Below, piece by piece: positions 42,915 through 52,177 of a DNA stretch of 64,000 bases (the stretch's first letter is position 1; the number at the start of each line of letters is the position of its first letter). A program made the translations under genes and the position numbers. The notes under the pieces were generated by a model. The model was not told the DNA's origin, did not search any database, and worked only from the letters and a program-made list of their open reading frames with translations. Origin of the DNA: Brevundimonas sp. GTDB taxonomy: Bacteria > Pseudomonadota > Alphaproteobacteria > Caulobacterales > Caulobacteraceae. The stretch is taken from the NCBI RefSeq assembly GCF_029946145.1, contig NZ_JAQSDY010000027.1, positions 124,001-188,000 of the forward strand. Reading direction: 5' to 3'.

Positions 42915-44000
42915 ATGCGCATCGTTCTGGCCACCGACGCCTGGGAGCCCCAGGTCAACGGCGTCGTCCGCACCCTGACCCGCACCGTGGCGGAATGCCG
43001 GGGCATGGGCCATGAGGTCGACGTCATCGAACCCAGCCAGTTCAAGACCATCCCCTGCCCCACCTATCCGGAGATCCGGCTGGCGTTGGGGGCCGAGGAA
43101 GAGATTCGCGAACGCCTGCGCGCCTTCGAGCCCGAGGCGGTCCACATCGCCACCGAGGGGCCGATCGGCATCGCCACGCGGCGCATCTGCGTGGAGTGGA
43201 AGCTGCCGTTCACGACCAGCTATCACACCAAGTTTCCCGAATATGTCTCGGCCCGCTTCCCGATCCCGGTGCAGGTCGGCTACGCCTATATGAAGTGGTT
43301 CCACAAGCCGTCGGGCCGGCTGATGGTGGCGACGCCGACGCTGCGCGACGAGCTGGTGTCGCACGGGTTCCGCAACGTTTCGCCCTGGACCCGGGGCGTG
43401 GACACCGAACAGTTCAATCCGGACCTGCCGCGCATCTATGACGAGCTGGGCGGTAAGGACTGGCCCCGGCCCTTCTTCCTCAATGTCGGCCGCGTGGCCG
43501 TCGAGAAGAACATCGAGGCCTTCCTCGAGACCGACCTGCCGGGGACCAAGATCGTTGTCGGCGACGGCCCGGCCCGGGCCGAGCTGGAAGTGAAATACCC
43601 CGAGGCAAAATTCCTTGGCGCCCGCTTTGGCGAGGAGCTGGCGCGCTGTTTCCGCGACGCCGACGTCTTCGTCTTCCCCAGCTGGACCGACACCTTCGGC
43701 CTGGTGATCCTGGAGGCCATGGCCACGGGGACCCCGGTCGCGGCCTATCCTGCCCATGGCCCCATAGACATCATTCCGGGTTCGAACGCGGGGGCCATCG
43801 ACGAGGACCTGCGGACGGCCTGCCTGAAGGCCCTGGAGTGCGACCGCGCCGCCGTAAGGGCCTATGCCGAGAAGTTCAGCTGGCACGCCTCGGCGGAGGA
43901 GTTCGTCGAGAACCTGCAGCCCTATCCCGAGCCCGAACGGGGCCGGTTCTGGCGCCGCCTGCGCCGGATCGCCCGGCTGAGGCGCAAGGTCGCCGCCTGA
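42915..44000 (+). CDS. GT4-family glycosyltransferase (SqdX/PimB-like)
   Basis: 361 residues from ATG 42915. GT-B fold: acceptor domain begins MRIVLATDAWEPQVNGVVRT with EAVHIATEGPIGIATRR and TTSYHTKFPEYVSARFP; donor side has NVGRVAVEKNIEAFLE, VGDGPARAEL and the E-x7-E segment FPSWTDTFGLVILEAMATGT. The pattern resembles alpha-mannosyl/diacylglycerol glycosyltransferases, including SqdX, the sulfoquinovosyltransferase of cyanobacteria. A role with SqdB (34 kb away) is speculative; an alpha-glycosyl transfer to lipid or polysaccharide is the safe call. Divergent from putA. Confidence 0.85.
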   Translation: MRIVLATDAWEPQVNGVVRTLTRTVAECRGMGHEVDVIEPSQFKTIPCPTYPEIRLALGAEEEIRERLRAFEPEAVHIATEGPIGIATRRICVEWKLPFTTSYHTKFPEYVSARFPIPVQVGYAYMKWFHKPSGRLMVATPTLRDELVSHGFRNVSPWTRGVDTEQFNPDLPRIYDELGGKDWPRPFFLNVGRVAVEKNIEAFLETDLPGTKIVVGDGPARAELEVKYPEAKFLGARFGEELARCFRDADVFVFPSWTDTFGLVILEAMATGTPVAAYPAHGPIDIIPGSNAGAIDEDLRTACLKALECDRAAVRAYAEKFSWHASAEEFVENLQPYPEPERGRFWRRLRRIARLRRKVAA

Positions 44001-44069
44001 ATTCATGAACGGACGATTTAACCGTATCTGAACCCTGCCGGGCGCTCCCTCGACGGGAGGGAGAGTTGA

Positions 44070-45818
44070 ATGACGTCCGACCAGACGCGGCACATCGCCC
44101 AGACCATGGCGAACCGCGCGGGACAGTGGAGACTGAGGGTCGGAAGCGGCGCCGCCGCGGCCCTGGTGTTCTTCCCGCTGACGGGAGCGACCTTCGCCCT
44201 GGCCTGGATCGTGGCCTACAGTTCGCTGCAGATTTTCGAAGCCCGGTTCCGGCCCGCGGGAGCCCTGGCGAAGCGGCTCGGCGAGGAAGGCTATTCAAAA
44301 GCCTGTATCGCCCTGGTGTTCGCGAACAATCTGCTGTTCGGCCTGCTCGGCGCGGTGGAGATGCTGTCCGGATCGGCGCTGGGCCTGATTTGCGGCGTCC
44401 TGTTGCTGGGCGGCGCGATCATCACCGCGGTCATGGTCAGTCCGGGCTCGAAACAGCTGATGTTGGCGGCGCTGACGCCGCAGCTGTTCTACGCTGCCCT
44501 GGTCCCGGCCGCGGCGCTTCGGCAGGGGCTGTCGCCGGTGGAAGCCGGCCAGATCGTGATGGCCACAGCTCTGCTGATCCTGGCCGGCATGCTGGCCTGG
44601 GGGCGTCTGACCCGCACCTTCCAGGCCATGGAGGACGCACAGCTGCAGGCGGAGCAGGCCAACCAGGCCAAGAGCAGCTTCCTGGCGACCATGAGCCACG
44701 AAATCCGCACGCCCCTGAACGGCGTTCTCGGCATGGCCCAGATCATGGCGGCCGACGAGTTGTCGGACCGGCAACGCGAACGCCTGGGCATGGTGACCCA
44801 CTCCGGACAGGCCCTGCTGACGATCCTCAGCGACGTCCTGGACCTCGCCAAGATCGAGGCCGGCAAGGTCGAGCTGGAATTGGTTGTCTTTGACCTGAAC
44901 GCCCTGGTCGAACGGTCGCAGGCGATCTTCCGCGCCATCGCCGAGAGCAAGGGCCTGGAGTTCACGGCGACCGTCGAGGCGACGGCGGCGGGGAGCTATC
45001 GGGGCGACGCGACGCGGCTGCACCAGATCCTGTGCAATCTGCTCTCGAATGCGGTGAAGTTCACCGAGCAGGGCGGGGTCGCGGTGACTGTGGCGCGGGA
45101 AGCCGGCGATCTGATGATCCAGGTCAGGGACACCGGCCCGGGGGTGACGCCCGAACAGCTGCCCCGATTGTTCGAGAAATTCGTCCAGGCGGACGCCTCG
45201 ACCACCCGGCGCTACGGCGGCACGGGCTTGGGTCTGTCGATCTGCGGCGAACTGGCCCGGATCATGGGGGGAACCATCCAGGCCGAGCACGTCCGGCCCC
45301 ACGGTCTGGCCTTCTGTCTGCGCCTGCCGATCGAGCAGGTCGGAGCCCATGAAATCGCCGCCGAAGCGCCGACGGCGCCGATCGGGCAGGCGCAGGACCG
45401 CGAAATTCGCCTGCTGGCGGCCGAGGACCATCCGGTGAACCGTCAGGTCCTGGCCATGCTTCTCAGCCAGGCCGGAATCGCGCCCCATATCGTCGAGAAC
45501 GGCGCCCTGGCCGTGGAGGCGTGGCGCGACGGCGACTGGGACCTGATCCTGATGGACGTCCAGATGCCCGTCATGGATGGACCCACGGCCGCACGCGCCA
45601 TCAGGGCCGAGGAGGCGGCGAGGGGCCGCCGCCCCGTGCCCATCATCGCCCTGACCGCCAACGTCATGACGCACCAGATCGAGGAATACCGGCAGGCGGG
45701 AATGACGCCGGTCGTCGCCAAGCCGATCGTTCTGGAGGAACTGCTGGGCGCGATCGAAGCGGCCCTCGAGTCCATTGAAGACGACGAAGAGGCGGCCCGG
45801 ATCAACCGGACCGCCTGA
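44070..45818 (+). CDS. Hybrid sensor histidine kinase/response regulator
   Basis: 582 residues. Six or so hydrophobic helices (about 25-180) form a membrane sensor without a large periplasmic domain. His210 in ATMSHEIRTPLN is the phospho-acceptor; HATPase boxes include NAVKFTEQGG and DTGPGV...GGTGLGLSI (about 325-395). A receiver domain (about 445-565) has Asp496 in LILMDVQMPVMDG. RcsC/BarA-like layout, with onward transfer to a separate phosphotransfer protein expected. Signal unknown. Convergent with the pstS-like gene six bases away. Confidence 0.93.
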   Translation: MTSDQTRHIAQTMANRAGQWRLRVGSGAAAALVFFPLTGATFALAWIVAYSSLQIFEARFRPAGALAKRLGEEGYSKACIALVFANNLLFGLLGAVEMLSGSALGLICGVLLLGGAIITAVMVSPGSKQLMLAALTPQLFYAALVPAAALRQGLSPVEAGQIVMATALLILAGMLAWGRLTRTFQAMEDAQLQAEQANQAKSSFLATMSHEIRTPLNGVLGMAQIMAADELSDRQRERLGMVTHSGQALLTILSDVLDLAKIEAGKVELELVVFDLNALVERSQAIFRAIAESKGLEFTATVEATAAGSYRGDATRLHQILCNLLSNAVKFTEQGGVAVTVAREAGDLMIQVRDTGPGVTPEQLPRLFEKFVQADASTTRRYGGTGLGLSICGELARIMGGTIQAEHVRPHGLAFCLRLPIEQVGAHEIAAEAPTAPIGQAQDREIRLLAAEDHPVNRQVLAMLLSQAGIAPHIVENGALAVEAWRDGDWDLILMDVQMPVMDGPTAARAIRAEEAARGRRPVPIIALTANVMTHQIEEYRQAGMTPVVAKPIVLEELLGAIEAALESIEDDEEAARINRTA

Positions 45819-45824
45819 CGCCCG

Positions 45825-46892
45825 TTACTTCGCCGGCGCCGTCATCGGCGTCATGGCGGTGGCGATGGCGCGTTGGGCCGCCAGCTGGTCAGCCGGCAGC
45901 GGCACCAGACCGCGGTCCTGCAGATAGCCGCCGCGGCCGGCCGAGGCTTCCGAGAGGAATTCGGCGACGAACTGCTCCAGCCCCGGGGTCACGCCGACGT
46001 GCTGTTTCTTGACGTAGATGAACATGGAGCGGGAGATGGGATATTCGCCCGAGGCGATGGTCTCCAGCGTCGGCATGACGCCGTTGACGCTGTGGGCCTT
46101 CACCGTGTCGTTGTTCTGCTCGAGGAAGGAATAGCCGAAGGCGCCGGTCGAGCCGGGCGTGCGGGTCAGGGTCTGGACGATGGCGTTGTCGTTCTCGCCG
46201 GAATCGACCCAGGCGCCGTCCTCGCGCAGGGTGTGGGCCAGGGTCTCGAACCGGTCTTCGTCGCTCTCGGCCAGGGCGGCCAGCGCCGGGATGGCCTTGG
46301 CCGATGGGGCCATGGCCAGCTCCAGCCAGGAGTCGCGCGTGCCCGAGGTGGGCGGCGGGCCGTAGACCAGGATGCGGGTCGCGGGCAGGCCGGGATTGAC
46401 CTGGCTCCAGGTGGTGTTCGGGTTGGCGATGAAGGTTCCGTTCGGTCCCGGCACCTCCTTGGCCAGGGCGAGATAGAGGTCGTCGCCCGTGAAGCCGTAG
46501 TCAGGCGCGTTGCGGGCGGTGGCGATGACCAGGCCGTCGAAACCGATCTTTAGCTCGACGATGTCGGTGACGCCGTTGGTCCGGCACAGCTCGAACTCCG
46601 AGGCCTTCATCCGGCGCGAGGCGTTGGCGATGTCCGGGGTGTTGGGGCCGACGCCCTGGCAGAAGGCCTGGATGCCGCCGCCGGTGCCCAGCGATTCGAT
46701 GCGCGGCGCGGCGCCGCCCGAGCTGCGGGCGAAATTCTCGGCCACCCGGGTCGAGAAGGGGAAGACGGTGGAGGAACCAGCGGCCCAGATGCCGGCTCGG
46801 GCGGTCTGGTTGCCGGCGGATTGATCGTTTCCACAGGCCCCGAGGGCGAGCAGGGCGATCGCCGAGGCGGCGGCAAGGAGGTTGCGGGTCAT
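45825..46892 (-). CDS. pstS: PstS-like phosphate ABC transporter substrate-binding lipoprotein
   Basis: 355 residues from ATG 46892. Lipobox LLALGAC with Cys20 makes it a lipoprotein. The phosphate-binding loops are visible: IWAAGSSTVFPFSTRVAENF (AGSS), ESLGTGGGIQAFCQG, PTSGTRDSW and ARNAPDYGF. It would capture phosphate in the periplasm. No pstC, pstA, pstB or phoU lies in the window, so it works with a distant permease or has a signalling role. No Pho box was identified by eye upstream. Confidence 0.88.
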   Translation of the reverse strand: MTRNLLAAASAIALLALGACGNDQSAGNQTARAGIWAAGSSTVFPFSTRVAENFARSSGGAAPRIESLGTGGGIQAFCQGVGPNTPDIANASRRMKASEFELCRTNGVTDIVELKIGFDGLVIATARNAPDYGFTGDDLYLALAKEVPGPNGTFIANPNTTWSQVNPGLPATRILVYGPPPTSGTRDSWLELAMAPSAKAIPALAALAESDEDRFETLAHTLREDGAWVDSGENDNAIVQTLTRTPGSTGAFGYSFLEQNNDTVKAHSVNGVMPTLETIASGEYPISRSMFIYVKKQHVGVTPGLEQFVAEFLSEASAGRGGYLQDRGLVPLPADQLAAQRAIATAMTPMTAPAK

Positions 46893-46958
46893 CGTCAGTC
46901 TCCGGACAAAGCGATATCGAGCCGCTTGGAGCACAGGTTTGTGACGGTCGGACCGATG

Positions 46959-47471
46959 CTATTGTGACGATTCGGCGACGGGAGAGGCGCGCGTCGGAGA
47001 GGCCGGTCCGGTCGCGCCGCGGGCGGGGATGCGCCAATCGTCGATGACATAGCCCTCTTCCGCCAGACAGGCCGTCATGGCGGCCTGGATCTCGCGTTCC
47101 TTGTTGGCGCGCTGGATGTGGGACACGCCGATGATCGCCAGGGGCGCGAACACCACCAGGCCGATGGCCAGGCCGGCTCCGGCCGCGCTCGCGGCCAGCA
47201 TGCCGCCGCCGGATGCAGCCGAGGCGCCCGTGGCCAGGGCCGCCGCACCGCCGATCGCCATGCCGCCCGCCGCCGATCCGCCGCGGCCCGAGCGGAAGCT
47301 CTCCCGCCGCCCCGCCGCGACCTCCGCGCCGCAGACGTTGAACGCCGTCTCGAAGGCTGCCTGATCCGTCGGGGGCTGCGACATCACGGGCGCGAAGCCC
47401 CTGGGGTGGGAGGCGCATCCCGCAAGGCTCGCGGCCGCAATCAGGCCGACAGCGCGTGTGAAGAACTTCAT
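46959..47471 (-). CDS. Glycine-rich lipoprotein of unknown function
   Basis: 170 residues. Lipobox LAGC, Cys19 of MKFFTRAVGLIAAASLAGC. Mature part has two Cys likely to pair (FNVCGAEV and TACLAEEGYVIDDWR), flanking a Gly/Ala-zipper-like helix (about 65-115: GGMAIGGAAALATGASAASG and following LAIGLVVFAPLAIIG). Similar proteins occur in Caulobacterales but I cannot name a role. 66 bp upstream of the pstS-like start on the same strand, so the two may be co-transcribed. Confidence 0.7.
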   Translation of the reverse strand: MKFFTRAVGLIAAASLAGCASHPRGFAPVMSQPPTDQAAFETAFNVCGAEVAAGRRESFRSGRGGSAAGGMAIGGAAALATGASAASGGGMLAASAAGAGLAIGLVVFAPLAIIGVSHIQRANKEREIQAAMTACLAEEGYVIDDWRIPARGATGPASPTRASPVAESSQ

Positions 47472-47510
47472 GGCCCCCTCCCCGGTGGATGGCGGGAGCC
47501 TACCGCGTCC

Positions 47511-47533
47511 AACAGGGGAGTCGAACCCCCGTT
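47511..47533 (-). terminator. Hairpin overlapping the lpdA stop
   Basis: AACAGGGG (47511-47518) and CCCCCGTT (47526-47533) pair over eight positions, one of them a wobble pair, with loop AGTCGAA. It begins at the lpdA stop and should end the bkd operon. The loop gives it a superficial resemblance to a tRNA T-arm. Confidence 0.5.
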
Positions 47534-48929
47534 ATATGTGAATGGCGTGCCCCAGGGCCCGCAGGGAGGCTTCGTGGAAGGCCTCGCCCATGGTCGGATG
47601 GACGTGGATGGTCCCGGCCACATCCTCCAGCACCGCGCCCATCTCCAGCATCTGGGCGAAGCTGTTGGACAGTTCGGAGACATGCTGGCCGACGGCCTGG
47701 AGGCCCAGCAGCCGGTGATCGGTCTTCGACGCCAGCACGCGCACGAAGCCGCCGTCGTCGCCGGCCTCAAGCGCAAGCGCCCGGCCGATGGCCATCAGGG
47801 GGAAGACGGCCGTGATCACGTCGTCGCGGCCCTCGACGTCCTGCGGGCCGAGGCCGGCGGAGACGATCTCCGGCTCGGTGAAGCAGACGGCGGCGATGGT
47901 CACGGGGTCGAAGCGCTTGTCATGGCCGGCGATGATCTCGGCGACGATCTCGCCCTGGGCCGAGCCCTTGTGGGCCAGCATGGGTTCGCCGGTCAGGTCG
48001 CCGACGGCCCAGACGTTGCGCATGCTGGTGGCGCAGCGGTCATCGATTTTGACGAACGGCCCGGCCATGGCCACGCCCATGTTCTCGAGGCCCCAACCCT
48101 TGGTGCGGGGTCGGCGGCCGACGGTGACGAGGACCTTGTCGGCCTTGAGCTTGAGGGCGGCGCCGTCCTTTGTCGTGATGTTGAGCTGGCCCTTTTCGAA
48201 CGACCCGGCTTTCGCCCCGAGGTGCAGCTCGACGCCGTGCTTCTCCAGCCATTTCTGGACGGGATCGGTCAGGGCCTTGTCGTAGAGCGGCAGCAGGCGG
48301 TCGGCCATTTCGACGATGGCGACCTCGGCCCCCAGCTTGCGGAAGGCGATGCCGAGCTCCAGCCCGATATAGCCGCCGCCGACGACGACCAGCTTGGCCG
48401 GCACCTTGTCCAGCGACAGGGCCTCGGTCGAGGAGATGACGTCGCCGCCGAAGGGCAGGAAGGGCAGTTCGACCGGCTCCGAGCCGGTGGCGAGGATGAC
48501 GTGTTCGGCGCTGATGACGATGTCGCCGTCGGCGGTTTTCACGGTGCAGGTCTTGGCGTCGGAGAAGGTCGCCCAGCCGTTGATGACCTTGACCTTCGCC
48601 TTCTTCAGCAGGCCCGCGACGCCGGCGTTCAGCTTCTTGACGATGCCGTCCTTCCACGCCGTGGTCTGGGCCAGGTCGATGGCCGGTTTGCTGGCCGTGA
48701 TGCCGAGCGTGCCGCCGGCGGCGGCCTTGGCCACCGTCTCGAATTTCGAGGCGGCGTGGATGATGGCCTTGGAGGGGATACAGCCGACGTTCAGGCAGGT
48801 CCCGCCGAGCCCGTCGCCGCCATCGACGAGGACTGTGTCGAGACCCAGCTGGCCGCAGCGGATGCCGGCGACATAGCCGCCGGTGCCGGCGCCGATGATG
48901 AGGACTTTGGTGGTGAGGGTCTGGGTCAT
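47532..48929 (-). CDS. lpdA: Dihydrolipoyl dehydrogenase, E3 of the branched-chain complex
   Basis: 465 residues. FAD motif VLIIGAGTGGYVAGIRCG at the start; redox disulfide Cys45/Cys50 in GGTCLNVGCIPSKA; NAD domain VVVGGGYIGLELG; C-terminal HPTMGE with His444 and Glu449, the catalytic dyad. It reoxidises dihydrolipoyl groups with NAD+. Last gene of the bkd operon; its ATG overlaps the stop of the small secreted protein gene (ATGA). Confidence 0.95.
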   Translation of the reverse strand: MTQTLTTKVLIIGAGTGGYVAGIRCGQLGLDTVLVDGGDGLGGTCLNVGCIPSKAIIHAASKFETVAKAAAGGTLGITASKPAIDLAQTTAWKDGIVKKLNAGVAGLLKKAKVKVINGWATFSDAKTCTVKTADGDIVISAEHVILATGSEPVELPFLPFGGDVISSTEALSLDKVPAKLVVVGGGYIGLELGIAFRKLGAEVAIVEMADRLLPLYDKALTDPVQKWLEKHGVELHLGAKAGSFEKGQLNITTKDGAALKLKADKVLVTVGRRPRTKGWGLENMGVAMAGPFVKIDDRCATSMRNVWAVGDLTGEPMLAHKGSAQGEIVAEIIAGHDKRFDPVTIAAVCFTEPEIVSAGLGPQDVEGRDDVITAVFPLMAIGRALALEAGDDGGFVRVLASKTDHRLLGLQAVGQHVSELSNSFAQMLEMGAVLEDVAGTIHVHPTMGEAFHEASLRALGHAIHI

Positions 48930-49405
48930 GGACGTCTCGATAGGGGTTGGCCCGCTCTAGCTGCCCGCCAGTCGCGCAAGAAGATGTCGGCGTCCGCGCC
49001 ACCAGCCCTTACGAGAAGGAGCTGGCTGTTGTCGGCGAGGCCTTCGGGGTTTGCCATTACAATAAGCTTCAACCCATCACGGGGCCGCTCATCCACAGCC
49101 TCCTCATCCATGAGGAAAAACCAGTTCGTGCAGGCACCCGCCTCGAAGGACAGGCGGTACGGGTCGGGCGCTACCGACCCCCAGATTGTGGCCGTGGGCC
49201 GAACCGTGAAATCGACCTTGTCCAGGTAGCGACCGTGTACGACGACGTCCTCGATCCGAGCCTCGTAGACGCTGGTCACTGCGAGCAGATCCCGCGTTCG
49301 CTCGGCCACCTGATCTATTCCAGGAGCTGGACTACATGCCAGCGCGGACGAGATTGGCGCCGCCAGAACGGTCAGCACGGTGAGAGCGATGGCGACCCGC
49401 CTCAT
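48926..49405 (-). CDS. Unknown secreted protein inside the bkd operon
   Basis: 159 residues with a clear Sec signal peptide (MRRVAIALTVLTVLAAPISS, then ALA-C). Starts three bases after the bkdB stop and overlaps the lpdA start, so it is fully embedded in the operon. Mature part has the Cys pair ACSPAPG and AGACTNWFFL, plus YLDKVDFTVRPTATIWGSV, a beta-strand pattern like small periplasmic proteins of unknown function. Nothing links it to 2-oxoacid oxidation, a cytoplasmic process. Base composition looks slightly less GC-rich than its neighbours. Confidence 0.7.
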   Translation of the reverse strand: MRRVAIALTVLTVLAAPISSALACSPAPGIDQVAERTRDLLAVTSVYEARIEDVVVHGRYLDKVDFTVRPTATIWGSVAPDPYRLSFEAGACTNWFFLMDEEAVDERPRDGLKLIVMANPEGLADNSQLLLVRAGGADADIFLRDWRAARAGQPLSRRP

Positions 49406-49408
49406 GCC

Positions 49409-51049
49409 TCACCCCATCCACAGCGTCGCGGGGTGCTCCAGCAGGCCCTTGATGCGCTGCACGAACACCGCCGCGTCATGGCCGTCGACGATGCGGTGAT
49501 CGAAGCTGGAGGACAGGTTCATCATCTTGCGCACGACCATCTGGCCGTCCTTGACCACCACCCGCTCGGCGATCTTGTTGGGGCCGACGATGGCGACCTC
49601 GGGGTGGTTGATAATCGGGGTGTGGATGACCCCGCCCAGCGTCCCCAGCGAGGTGATGGTGATGGTCGAGCCGGTCAGCTCGTCGCGCTTGGCCGAGCCG
49701 TCCTTGGCCGCGCCCGAGACGCGGGCGATCTCCAGCGCCGTATCCCAAGGATCGAGGGACTCGGCGTGGCGGACCACCGGCACCATCAGGCCGTTCGGCG
49801 TCTGGGCGGCGATGCCGATGTGGACGGCGGCGTGGGTGGTGAGGACGCCGGCCTCGTCGTCGTAGTGACTGTTGATGGTCGGCTGGTCGCGCAGGGCCAC
49901 GACCATGGCGCGGGCGATGAAGGGCAGGACGTTGAGCTTGGGCTGGTCCTTGGCCTTCCGCGAGTTGAGGTGGGCGCGGAGCTCCTCGAGGGCGGTGACG
50001 TCGATCTCCTCCACATAGGTAATGTGGGGGATGCGGCGGACGCTCTCGGCCATCTTCTCCGCGATCTTGCGGCGGACGCCGATGATGCGGGTGACGGTGG
50101 TTCCTTCGTGGCGCTCGTAGGCGGAGACGGTCGATGATCCGGGCGCGGATGATCCGCGGCCGCCGCTGGAGACGTAAGCGTCGAGGTCGCCGTGCTCGAT
50201 GCGGCCGGCGGGGCCGGAGCCGGGGACGAACTGGAGCTCGATCCCGAGGTCGCGGGCGCGGTTACGGACGGCGGGGGAGGCCAGCGGGCGCTGGCCGGCG
50301 GCGCGGGTCGTAAAGGCTTCCGCCACGGCCTTCGCCGGGGCCTTGGCGGTCGCAGGCGCGGCGGCCTTGGTGGCGGGAGCGGGTGCGGCCTCGGCCTTCG
50401 GCGCAGGAGCGACGGCGGGAGCGGGAGCCACCGCCTGATTGCCTTTGCCCTCGACTTGGAAGCTGACCAGCGGGCCGCCGACCGCGAGCTGCTGGCCCGG
50501 CTCGCCATGAAGGGCGACGACGGTCCCGGCGACGGGCGAGGTAAGTTCGACGGTGGCCTTGTCGGTCATGACCTCGGCGAGAAGCTGGTCCTCGGCGACC
50601 GTATCGCCGACCTTGACGTGCCAGCCGACGAGTTCCGCCTCGGCGGTGCCTTCGCCGACGTCGGGGAGTTTGAAGACGAAATTGCCGCCGGACGGAGCGG
50701 GGACGGCGACAGGGGCGGCTTCGGCCTTGGGCGTTTCAGCCTTCGGAGCCGGGGCCGGTTCAGCCTTCGCGGGCGCCGGAGCGGCCTCCGCGGACGCATT
50801 CCCCGCCCCCTCGACCTCGAACTCCACCAGCGGCGAGCCGACGGCCAGTTGCTGGCCGGGTTCGCCATGGGCGGCCAGCACCTTGCCGGCGACGGGGCTG
50901 GTCAGCTCTACCGTCGCCTTGTCGGTCATGATGTCGGCGATGATCTGGTCCTCGGCGACGTGGTCGCCGACCTTGACGTGCCAGGCGACCAGTTCGGCCT
51001 CGGCCGTGCCCTCGCCCACGTCGGGCAGTTTGAAGACGTAGCGACCCAT
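49409..51049 (-). CDS. bkdB: Branched-chain 2-oxoacid dehydrogenase E2 with two lipoyl domains
   Basis: 546 residues. Two nearly identical lipoyl domains (1-80 and 123-200) carry lipoyl-Lys44 and Lys164, each in MTDKATVELTSPVAG, joined by Ala/Pro/Lys/Glu linkers. The subunit-binding domain follows (about 255-295: ASPAVRNRARDLGIELQFV), then the catalytic domain with His518 and Asp522 in DHRIVDG. It transfers isobutyryl, isovaleryl or 2-methylbutyryl to CoA. Many BCKDH E2 proteins have one lipoyl domain, so two is notable. Confidence 0.92.
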   Translation of the reverse strand: MGRYVFKLPDVGEGTAEAELVAWHVKVGDHVAEDQIIADIMTDKATVELTSPVAGKVLAAHGEPGQQLAVGSPLVEFEVEGAGNASAEAAPAPAKAEPAPAPKAETPKAEAAPVAVPAPSGGNFVFKLPDVGEGTAEAELVGWHVKVGDTVAEDQLLAEVMTDKATVELTSPVAGTVVALHGEPGQQLAVGGPLVSFQVEGKGNQAVAPAPAVAPAPKAEAAPAPATKAAAPATAKAPAKAVAEAFTTRAAGQRPLASPAVRNRARDLGIELQFVPGSGPAGRIEHGDLDAYVSSGGRGSSAPGSSTVSAYERHEGTTVTRIIGVRRKIAEKMAESVRRIPHITYVEEIDVTALEELRAHLNSRKAKDQPKLNVLPFIARAMVVALRDQPTINSHYDDEAGVLTTHAAVHIGIAAQTPNGLMVPVVRHAESLDPWDTALEIARVSGAAKDGSAKRDELTGSTITITSLGTLGGVIHTPIINHPEVAIVGPNKIAERVVVKDGQMVVRKMMNLSSSFDHRIVDGHDAAVFVQRIKGLLEHPATLWMG

Positions 51050-51050
51050 C

Positions 51051-52175
<1,125 letters not shown>

Positions 52176-52177
52176 GA

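Noticed and set aside
39566..43015. 1,149-codon open frame on the + strand across putA
   Set aside because: GC-rich antisense frame with no domain resemblance; it is the reverse of PutA, whose catalytic residues are intact.
47511..47533. tRNA T-arm-like GGTTCGACTCC sequence after lpdA, possible attachment site
   Set aside because: Only the T-arm is imitated; no acceptor or anticodon arm and no integrase nearby. A short terminator hairpin explains it.
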